From the NCBI GenBank assembly GCA_002068205.1, contig MVZB01000231.1, positions 1-5,297 on the forward strand: DNA of 5,297 bases, read 5' to 3'. Under the pieces are notes generated by a model that did not search any database, had not been told where the DNA came from, and was given only the letters and a program-made list of their open reading frames with translations. Positions 1-5,297 of this stretch are shown in pieces. Both the position numbers and the translations under genes were made by a program. This DNA comes from a candidate division BRC1 bacterium ADurb.BinA292 (GTDB lineage Bacteria > Sumerlaeota > Sumerlaeia > MVZB01). Position 1 is the first letter of the stretch; every line of letters begins with the position of its first letter.

Positions 1-2
1 CC

Positions 3-1337
3 CCCGCCGATCCGGCCGCCGCGCTGGCGGCCCTCGACCGGCGCCGCGCCGACGCCGCCCCCGCGCGCCTGCACCTCCTTTTCGAACCCGACCCCGCCCT
101 GCTCGATGGCCGCTACGCCAACAACGGCTGGCTGATGGAACTGCCCCGCCCGATCACCAAGCTTACCTGGGACAACGCCGCGCTGATCGCGCCGGCCACC
201 GCGCGCCGCCTCGGGCTCGCCAGCCGCCAGGTCGTCGAGCTCACGCTGCGCGGCCGCTCGCTCCGCGTCCCCGTGTGGATCGTGCCCGGCCATGCGGCCG
301 ACTGCGTCACGCTCCCGTTCGGCTTCGGCCGCGAGCGCGCCGGCCGCGTCGGCGACGGCGTCGGCGTCGATGCCTACCGGCTGCGCTTCGCCGACACCCC
401 CTGGTGGACGGCCGGCCTGGAACTGACGCCCACCAACGAACGCTACCCGCTCGCCTGCACGCAGGACCACTTCCGCATGCACGAACGCGCGCCCGTCCGC
501 GAGGCGACCCTGGCCGAGTTCATCCAGACCCGCGGCGAAATCGCGCCCGGCCACGGCGATCCCCCCGCCCAGGAACCCTCGCTTCTCCCCGAGTTCCCCT
601 ACGATGGCTGCAAGTGGGGCATGGCGATCGACCTGACGGCCTGCATCGGCTGCAACGCCTGCGTCGCCGCCTGCCAGGCCGAGAACAACATCCCCGTCGT
701 CGGCAGGGAGCAGGTCGCCCTCGGCCGCGAGATGCACTGGCTGCGCATCGACCGCTACTACACCGGCGACCTGCACCAGCCCGATACGGCGTTCCAGCCG
801 CTGGCCTGCGTGCACTGCGAACACGCCCCCTGCGAAGTGGTCTGCCCCGTCGCCGCCACCGTGCACGACGCCGAAGGGCTCAACCTGATGGTTTACAACC
901 GCTGCATCGGCACGCGCTATTGCTCGAACAACTGCCCCTACAAGGTCCGCCGCTTCAATTTCCTCCAATACACCGACCGCGTGACCGAATCGCTCAAGCT
1001 GATGCGCAACCCCGAGGTCACCGTGCGCAACCGCGGCGTCATGGAAAAATGCACCTACTGCATCCAGCGGATCAGCCGCGCGCGCCACGCCGCCCTGCGC
1101 GAGGGCCGCGCCATCGGCGCCGATGAAGTCCACACCGCCTGCCAGGCCGCCTGCCCCACGCGCGCGATCACCTTCGGCGACCTCAACCACCCCGGCGCCG
1201 AAGTGAACCAATGGAAGGCCGAACCGCACAACTATGACCTGCTGGGCGACTTGAACACGCGACCGCGCACCTCCTACCTCGCGCGCATTCGCAATCCACA
1301 CGACGAACTGGATGCCGACCGGAGCCAATCGGGATGA
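3..1337 (+). CDS. actB: ActB, iron-sulfur subunit of Alternative Complex III (5' partial)
   Basis: Electron-transfer subunit of the quinol-oxidising Alternative Complex III. The frame is open from the left edge, so 444 C-terminal residues of a protein usually near 1,000 are visible; the Met codon at 135 is internal, because the residues before it (NNGWLMELP with preceding LLDGRYA) already match the family. Visible residues 1 to about 180 are the end of the molybdopterin-oxidoreductase-like domain, which in ActB is known to lack the cofactor. From about residue 200 comes a ferredoxin-like domain related to PsrB/DmsB. Its cysteines fall in four groups: CIGCNACVAAC (642-674), CVHCEHAPCEVVC (807-845), CIGTRYCSNNC (903-935) and CTYC...CQAAC (1050-1061, 1140-1154). 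That is 15 ligands, with Thr in place of one Cys in group three, which fits the three [4Fe-4S] plus one [3Fe-4S] known for ActB. The stop overlaps the actC start by 4 bases. Identification is firm. Confidence 0.95.
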   Translation, partial: PADPAAALAALDRRRADAAPARLHLLFEPDPALLDGRYANNGWLMELPRPITKLTWDNAALIAPATARRLGLASRQVVELTLRGRSLRVPVWIVPGHAADCVTLPFGFGRERAGRVGDGVGVDAYRLRFADTPWWTAGLELTPTNERYPLACTQDHFRMHERAPVREATLAEFIQTRGEIAPGHGDPPAQEPSLLPEFPYDGCKWGMAIDLTACIGCNACVAACQAENNIPVVGREQVALGREMHWLRIDRYYTGDLHQPDTAFQPLACVHCEHAPCEVVCPVAATVHDAEGLNLMVYNRCIGTRYCSNNCPYKVRRFNFLQYTDRVTESLKLMRNPEVTVRNRGVMEKCTYCIQRISRARHAALREGRAIGADEVHTACQAACPTRAITFGDLNHPGAEVNQWKAEPHNYDLLGDLNTRPRTSYLARIRNPHDELDADRSQSG

Positions 1338-2715
1338 GCGCCGCCGCCGGCCAGCCCCCTGAACCCGACGGCCTGGCCCTGCTGGGCCCGGGCGTCACCG
1401 CCGCCTCGGTGACCGACCATGTCGCCGGCATCGTCATCGCCCGCCCTTCCCCGCGCTTCTGGTGGCTGGCTTTCGGCCTTGGCTTCCTCCTGATGATGCT
1501 CCTCCTCGCCTCGATCGCCTGGATTCTCGTCCGCGGCGTCGGCGTCTGGGGCGTCAATGTGCCGGTCGCCTGGGGCTTCGCCATCGTCAATTTCGTCTGG
1601 TGGATCGGCATCGGTCACGCCGGCACGCTGATCTCCGCAATCCTGCTCCTGATGAAGCAGACCTGGCGCAATTCCATCAATCGCTTCGCCGAGGCGATGA
1701 CCCTCTTCGCCGTCGCCTGCGCCGGCATGTTCCCGCTCCTCCACCTCGGCCGGCCGCAGGTTTTCTATTGGCTTTTCCCTTACCCCGACACGATGAATCT
1801 CTGGCCGCAGTGGCGCAGCCCGCTCGTCTGGGATGTCTTCGCCGTCACCACCTACGGCATTGTCTCTCTCGTCTTCTGGTATGTTGGCCTGGTGCCCGAC
1901 CTGGCGACGATGCGCGACCGCGCCGACCAGCCCTGGAAGCAGCGGCTGTTCGGCATTTTCGCCCTCGGCTGGCGCAATTCCGCCCTGCACTGGCGCCGCC
2001 ACAGTCGCTGTACCTGCTCCTCGCGGCGCTGGCCACCCCCCTCGTCGCCTCGGTCCACAGCATCGTCGGCCTCGATTTCGCCATCTCCATCGTCCCCGGC
2101 TGGCACAGCACCGTCTTCCCCCCCTATTTCGTCGCCGGCGCGATTTTCTCCGGCTTCGCCATGGTCCTCACCCTCATCATCCCCATCCGCGCCGTCTACG
2201 GCCTGCACGCCTACATCACCGGCCGCCACCTCGACTTCATGGCGCGCGTCATGCTCGCCACCGGCCTGATGGTGTCCTACGGCTATCTCAGCGAGGCGTT
2301 TTTCGCCTATTACAGCGGCAGCCGCTACGAGAATTACATGATGCTCAACCGCGCGCTCGGCCCGTTCGCTCCGGCGTTCTGGGTGCTGATCCTCTGCAAT
2401 GTCGCCGCGATCCAGTTCCTCTGGCTCGGACGCGTCCGCCGCGGCCCCCTTGCGCTCTTCCTGATTTCCATTGTGATTAACATCGGCATGTGGCTCGAGC
2501 GCTTTGTCATTGTCATTACCAGCCTGCACCGCGATTACCTCCCCTCGGCGTGGGGCGACTACAACGCCACCCGCTGGGACTGGGCGACCTTTCTCGGCAC
2601 GCTTGGCTTTTTCCTCGCCTGCATGTTCCTCTTTATCCGCTTCGTCCCGCTGCTCTCGATCTACGAATTGCGCGAAATGGTCCACGCCCGCGCGGAACAC
2701 GGAGGCAACGCATGA
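1334..2715 (+). CDS. actC: ActC, NrfD-type membrane subunit of Alternative Complex III, interrupted by a frameshift
   Basis: Integral membrane subunit of the NrfD/PsrC family, placed at the quinol-binding and proton-conducting part of ACIII. The ATG at 1334 has GGAG at 1321-1324 and overlaps the actB stop. The first 222 residues read in frame from 1334 and carry family motifs: GHAGTLISAILLL, the stretch from RFAEAMTLFAVACAG to HLGRPQVFYWLFPYP, then LWPQWRSPLVWDVFAVTTY and GWRNSALHW. After W220-R221-R222 homology moves to another frame, continuing from 2002 as QSLYLLLAALATPLV and on through PGWHSTVFPPYFVAGAIFSGFAM and GMWLERFVIVITSLHRDYLP to the stop at 2715. Joining the frames with one base restored gives about 460 residues, the normal size, with about ten TM segments. 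As written, the first frame would run on to a stop at 2269 with an 80-90 residue Pro/Ser-rich tail unlike any ActC. It is either a sequencing or assembly error or a recent mutation. Confidence 0.9.
1994..2004 (+). other. Frameshift site in actC (apparent loss of one base)
   Basis: Upstream codons tgg cgc cgc (1991-1999) encode the end of the conserved GWRxSxxHW segment. Downstream codons cag tcg ctg tac (from 2002) begin the next TM helix. Only two bases, c and a at 2000-2001, lie between the two frames, so restoring one base there would give one extra codon (for example His) and a continuous HWRR-x-QSLYLLL, aligning with the HWHRYxxxYLLLAGLATPLV pattern of ActC proteins as I recall it. The local sequence is a GCC/CGC-rich run. 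There is no slippery heptamer of the X-XXY-YYZ type, so programmed frameshifting is not supported. Confidence 0.85.
2701..2705 (+). promoter_or_regulatory. Ribosome binding site of actD
   Basis: GGAGG lies six bases before the ATG at 2712, inside the last codons of actC. It fixes the actD start: the frame is open further upstream (to 2490), but that upstream stretch is a shadow of actC. Confidence 0.8.
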
Positions 2716-3299
2716 CCGGCGACCCGCGTCGCGAGGGCTATCCGCTCTACGGCCTGCTGGCCGAATTCGACGCGCCGGCGCCGCTGCTGAACGCCGTCCA
2801 GCGCGCCCGCGCGGCCGGCTATGCGGCCATGGATGCCTACGCCCCCTTTCCCCTCGACGGCCTGGCGGAGGCCCTCGGCCGCCGGCGCGACCTGGTTCCG
2901 TGGTTCGTTCTCGCCGGCGGCGTGCTGGGCGGCGTCGGCGCCTACGCGATGATGGCCTATTCGTCCATCATCGATTACCCGCTCAACGTTGGCGGCCGGC
3001 CCCTCCATAGCTGGCCGTCCTTTATTCCCATTACATTTGAATTGACCGTCCTGCTCGCTTCGCTCTCCGGCGTGGCGGCGATGCTGCTGCTCAACGGCCT
3101 GCCGTGCCCGCACCACCCCGTATTCAATGTCCCCGAATTCGCGCGCGCGTCGCGCGACCGCTTTTTCCTGTGTATCGAATCGGCCGACGCCCGCTTCGAT
3201 CCCGAGACGACGCGCGATTTTCTGGCGACGCTCAACCCGCTGCAAATCCACGCCATTGAGAACACCGAGGCCGCCCCGCGCGAGGCCACCACCCAATGA
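2712..3299 (+). CDS. actD: ActD, DUF3341 membrane subunit of Alternative Complex III
   Basis: Small structural membrane subunit of ACIII, 195 residues, of the DUF3341 family; it carries no cofactor in known complexes and its exact role is not settled. Family motifs are present in order: GLLAEFDAP (14-22), RARAAGYAAMDAYAPFPLDGLAEALG split over 31-56, DYPLNVGGRPLHSWPSFIP (88-106), NGLPCPHHPVFNVPEFARAS (128-147) and RDRFFLCIE (148-156). Two TM segments are visible, at about 62-84 and 106-128, with a soluble N-terminus and C-terminus. The start is chosen at 2712 because of the GGAGG six bases upstream and because the ATGA overlap with the actC stop repeats the junction style of this operon. If the actC frameshift were real, ribosomes would stop at 2269 and not reach this coupled start, so ActD production would depend on its own ribosome binding site. 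Confidence 0.94.
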   Translation: MTGDPRREGYPLYGLLAEFDAPAPLLNAVQRARAAGYAAMDAYAPFPLDGLAEALGRRRDLVPWFVLAGGVLGGVGAYAMMAYSSIIDYPLNVGGRPLHSWPSFIPITFELTVLLASLSGVAAMLLLNGLPCPHHPVFNVPEFARASRDRFFLCIESADARFDPETTRDFLATLNPLQIHAIENTEAAPREATTQ

Positions 3300-3877
3300 A
3301 ACGGCCATTCAGAAAAGCCCTCCTGCTGATGCTATTGGTCGCGCCGGTCGCCTCCTGCCGCCAGGACATGTACGACGAGCCGCGCTACGAGCCTCTTGAA
3401 TCAAGCCCCTTGTTCGACGACGGCGCGTCGGCCCGCCCGCTCCCGCCCGGCACGGTCCCGGTCGGCCACCTGCGCGACGACGACCACCTTGATCGCGCCC
3501 TCGTCGCCGGCGAACCCGCCCCCGATCTGCCGCTGACCCTCACGCCCGAGTTGCTCGCCCGCGGCCGCCGCCAGTTCAACATCTTCTGTTCCCCCTGCCA
3601 CGGCGCCGCCGGCTACGGCGACGGCATGGTGGTGCGCCGCGGCTTTCCGCCGCCTCCTTCCTTCCACCAGCCCCGCCTGCGCGCCGCAACCCCCGGCTAC
3701 CTCTTCGACGTCATCACGAACGGCTACGGCATCATGTACAGCTACGCCGCGCGCCTCAAGCCCGAGGACCGCTGGGCCGTCGCCGGCTACGTGAAGGCCC
3801 TCCAACTGAGTCAGCACGCCCGGCTGGACGACGTGCCCGAAAGCGAACGCCCGCGGCTGACGGAGGGTGAATCGTGA
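3296..3877 (+). CDS. actE: ActE, mono-haem cytochrome c lipoprotein subunit of Alternative Complex III
   Basis: Periplasmic electron carrier of ACIII, 193 residues. Residues 1-20 form a lipoprotein signal peptide (KRPFRK, then a hydrophobic stretch) ending in the lipobox V-A-S-C21, so the mature protein should be lipid-anchored by Cys21; the following RQDMYDEPRYEPLE is typical of ActE. The single haem-binding motif CSPCH is at 98-102. Met147 in NGYGIMYSYAARL is the likely second axial haem ligand, followed by the class I cytochrome c C-terminal helix (RWAVAGYVKALQLSQ, 159-173). The ATG overlaps the actD stop by 4 bases (ATGA); GAGG at 3282-3285 is a somewhat distant ribosome binding site. In the family it passes electrons from the Fe-S subunit and multihaem ActA towards the acceptor (soluble cytochrome c or oxidase). 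No truncation or missing residue is seen. Confidence 0.95.
   Translation: MKRPFRKALLLMLLVAPVASCRQDMYDEPRYEPLESSPLFDDGASARPLPPGTVPVGHLRDDDHLDRALVAGEPAPDLPLTLTPELLARGRRQFNIFCSPCHGAAGYGDGMVVRRGFPPPPSFHQPRLRAATPGYLFDVITNGYGIMYSYAARLKPEDRWAVAGYVKALQLSQHARLDDVPESERPRLTEGES
3862..3867 (+). promoter_or_regulatory. Ribosome binding site of actF
   Basis: GGAGGG ends six bases before the GTG at 3874. This spacing, with the GTGA overlap with the actE stop, decides for a GTG start. A GTG at 3867 in another frame opens a long Arg/Pro-rich frame that is not a real gene. Confidence 0.8.
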
Positions 3878-5091
3878 ACGAGCCGCTGGGCCACGATCCT
3901 CGCTTGCGCGCGACATTGCTCCGCATCGGCCGCCTCGGTCGATTGCTGGCCGGCGGCGCGTTAATTCCATTAGTTATTGGATTTTTCCTGAACCCCGTCG
4001 CCCTCGCCCAGGCGTGGCTCGTCGGCTTCTCGTTCTGGCTGGAACTCTCCCTCGGCGGCCTCGCCCTGCTCATGCTGCAATATCAGATCACCGGCCGCTG
4101 GGGTTTCATCTCCCGCCGGCTGCTCGAGGCGATTGCCCTGACCCTCCCGCTGCTGGCCGTGCTCTTCATTCCCGTCATTCTGAGCCTCCACGCCCTTTAC
4201 CCCTGGACCGATCCCGAACTCGTCGCCGCCAGCCGCGTTCTTTCCGCAAAGGCCGGCTTTTTGAATATCCCCTTTTTCACGATCCGCGCGACCCTCTACT
4301 GGGCGGGCTGGATCGCTCTCGCCCTGCGTCTGCGCTTCTGGTCGCGCCGGCTCGATCAACCGCGGTTTGCCCCCGCCGCCGCCGTGCGCCTTGCCCGCCT
4401 CAGCGCCGGAGGCCTCGTCCTCTGGTTCCTGACCTTCTCCTTTGCGGCCGTCGACTGGTGGATGTCGCTCGAGCCCGAATGGTTCTCCTCGATTTACTCC
4501 GTCATCCTCATGATGGGCCAGGCTCTGATCGCCGCGGCGCTGGTCACGTTCGCGCTGATCGCGCTGCGCCGCCGGCCGCCCCTCGCCGGCCTGCTCGACA
4601 GGCCGGTTCTCAACGATCTGGGCAACGTCCTCCTCGCATTCACGATGCTCTGGACGTATATGGCCTTCATGCAGTGGCTGATTATCTGGAACGGGAATCT
4701 GCCGGAAGACATCAGTTGGTACGTGCGTCGCACGCGCAATGGCTGGCAATGGTTCGTCGCCGCGCTGTTTCTATTGCATTTTGCCGCCCCCTTCGTGGTC
4801 CTCCTCTCGCGCACCGCCAAACGCAATGCGCGCGTCCTCGGCGGCCTCGCCCTGCTGCTGCTCGCCGCGCATCTGGCCTCAATCTGGTGGCTGATCCGAC
4901 CGGCATGGGGCACGCGTTTCCATTGGCTCGATCCCATCATTGTCATTGGAATTGGCGGCGCCTGGATCTGGCTGGCGATTCGCCGCTACCTCGCCGCGCC
5001 GCCGCTCCCCCTGCACGACCAGCGATTCAGCCGCCTGTTGCACGACCGCCCGCCGGCGCCAGCCCTCGCCGACTCATCCCCCGCCCCCTGA
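3874..5091 (+). CDS. actF: ActF, second NrfD-like membrane subunit of Alternative Complex III
   Basis: Integral membrane subunit of ACIII, 405 residues, paralogous to ActC and thought to contribute to quinone binding and proton translocation. It starts with GTG. About ten TM segments can be drawn (near 23-41, 46-70, 86-106, 137-154, 178-194, 205-230, 250-272, 290-312, 320-340, 353-373). Motifs recognised from ActF are LSAKAGFLNIPFFTIRA (123-139), AAVDWWMSLEPEWFSSIY (191-208), NDLGNVLLAFTMLWTYMAF (247-265), QWLIIWNGNLPEDISWY (267-283) and LHFAAPFVVLLSR (301-313). The C-terminus (about 375-405) is Pro/Ala-rich and probably disordered. The gene overlaps actE by 4 bases and is followed after 10 bases by the next reading frame, so the operon continues. 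Codons 30-37 in the first TM helix are an AT-rich patch unlike the rest of the gene. Confidence 0.94.
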   Translation: MNEPLGHDPRLRATLLRIGRLGRLLAGGALIPLVIGFFLNPVALAQAWLVGFSFWLELSLGGLALLMLQYQITGRWGFISRRLLEAIALTLPLLAVLFIPVILSLHALYPWTDPELVAASRVLSAKAGFLNIPFFTIRATLYWAGWIALALRLRFWSRRLDQPRFAPAAAVRLARLSAGGLVLWFLTFSFAAVDWWMSLEPEWFSSIYSVILMMGQALIAAALVTFALIALRRRPPLAGLLDRPVLNDLGNVLLAFTMLWTYMAFMQWLIIWNGNLPEDISWYVRRTRNGWQWFVAALFLLHFAAPFVVLLSRTAKRNARVLGGLALLLLAAHLASIWWLIRPAWGTRFHWLDPIIVIGIGGAWIWLAIRRYLAAPPLPLHDQRFSRLLHDRPPAPALADSSPAP

Positions 5092-5095
5092 GGAA
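5090..5095 (+). promoter_or_regulatory. Ribosome binding site of the TTG-start gene
   Basis: GAGGAA overlaps the actF stop codon and lies six bases before the TTG at 5102. It is the main reason for proposing the non-ATG start, since no ATG or GTG occurs in this frame at the junction. Confidence 0.6.
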
Positions 5096-5101
5096 CCCCC
5101 A

Positions 5102-5297
5102 TTGACCGCCCCGCGCAACACGTCCCACGCAGAGCCGACCGAATCGACGCGCCACGAGCGCGGCGACGCCCCCGCGCGCCCGCTGCTGATCGGTCTGGGC
5201 GTCATCGTGCTTGCGCTGATCGCCTCCATGGCCGGCCTGGCCGGCTTGATCCGGGTGTTCGACCGCTTCATCCCGCGCCAGGAACTCGGCCCGCCCC
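5102..5297 (+). CDS. Small single-TM protein downstream of actF (3' partial)
   Basis: The first 65 residues of a frame that stays open to the right edge. A hydrophilic, charged N-terminus (1-25, rich in His, Glu, Arg, Thr) is followed by one hydrophobic segment (about 28-51, PLLIGLGVIVLALIASMAGLAGLI) and then RVFDRFIPRQELGPP. The TTG start is inferred from the good ribosome binding site six bases upstream and the 10-base gap to actF; the next in-frame ATG (5228) falls inside the TM segment and is unlikely. Many ACIII operons carry here a small membrane-anchored protein of unknown function, before SCO-type assembly factors and cytochrome c oxidase genes. The layout (short cytosolic head, one TM, Pro-rich exit) fits that, but the diagnostic C-terminal part is outside the window. 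It could also be the start of a cytochrome oxidase-associated protein. A gene is likely; its identity is not established. Confidence 0.6.
   Translation, partial: MTAPRNTSHAEPTESTRHERGDAPARPLLIGLGVIVLALIASMAGLAGLIRVFDRFIPRQELGPP

Noticed and set aside
1..134. Non-coding leader before a Met start at 135
   Set aside because: The actB frame is open across this stretch and encodes conserved residues, so the gene simply enters from outside the window.
275..1126. Open + strand frame of 283 codons inside actB
   Set aside because: Arg-rich shadow of actB; the actB frame holds the conserved Fe-S motifs.
1991..2010. Programmed ribosomal frameshift in actC
   Set aside because: No slippery heptamer is visible at the switch point and ActC is not known to use frameshifting; a missing base is simpler.
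2002..2269. C-terminal tail of the first actC frame as a genuine alternative C-terminus
   Set aside because: The tail is a Pro/Ser/Ala-rich low-complexity translation, while the other frame encodes the expected conserved TM helices over the same bases.
1852..2700. Long minus-strand open frame opposite actC (282 codons), and similar ones at 1274-2002, 2661-3308 and 3970-4749
   Set aside because: Antisense shadows typical of GC-rich coding DNA. They are rich in Glu/Gly/Asp/Ala, lack domains, and every one lies opposite a firmly identified gene.
3867..5105. Long + strand open frame of 412 codons starting with GTG, Arg/Pro-rich
   Set aside because: It covers actF in a different frame. Its composition is the Arg/Pro/Ala bias expected from GC-rich shadow frames, and it has no recognisable domain, whereas the actF frame has many family motifs.
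1..5297. CRISPR arrays, tRNA/rRNA genes, insertion sequences, attachment sites or large repeats
   Set aside because: The window is coding throughout on one strand with gaps of at most about 10 bases, and I saw no repeat arrays, inverted terminal repeats or RNA gene signatures.

Overview
The window is a continuous stretch of one strand (+) of a GC-rich genome carrying the middle and end of an Alternative Complex III operon (ACIII, quinol:cytochrome c / electron-acceptor oxidoreductase). The order is actB (5' truncated by the window edge), actC, actD, actE, actF, then the start of a small membrane-protein gene cut by the right edge. No stretch longer than about 10 bases is non-coding. No RNA gene, mobile element, CRISPR array, promoter or terminator can be supported; the operon promoter must lie upstream of the window.

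Layout: 3-1337 is the C-terminal part of ActB, with the end of the molybdopterin-oxidoreductase-like domain followed by an iron-sulfur domain with 15 cluster cysteines. 1334-2715 is ActC, an NrfD-type membrane subunit whose reading frame is broken by an apparent one-base loss near position 2000. 2712-3299 is ActD (DUF3341). 3296-3877 is ActE, a mono-haem cytochrome c lipoprotein. 3874-5091 is ActF, the second NrfD-like membrane subunit. 5102 to the right edge is the N-terminus of a single-TM protein with a TTG start.

How they work together (established for the family): ActC and ActF sit in the membrane and relate to quinol oxidation and proton movement. Electrons pass through the Fe-S clusters of ActB and then through the c-type haems (ActE here; the multihaem ActA would be expected upstream) to a cytochrome c or directly to a terminal oxidase. 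ACIII replaces the cytochrome bc1 complex in many bacteria and is often followed by cytochrome oxidase genes.

Four successive gene junctions overlap by exactly 4 bases (ATGA three times, GTGA once), which points to tight translational coupling and a fixed stoichiometry.

Organism: a Gram-negative-type, respiring bacterium of high GC content (third codon positions mostly C or G, with GTG and TTG starts used). ACIII is known from Planctomycetota, Verrucomicrobiota, Acidobacteriota, Bacteroidota/Rhodothermota and some Proteobacteria. The base composition would fit the first three or a related uncultured lineage, but the phylum cannot be fixed from this sequence alone. I see a well-known respiratory complex rather than an undescribed system. 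The points most worth a second look are the actC frameshift and the small downstream gene.
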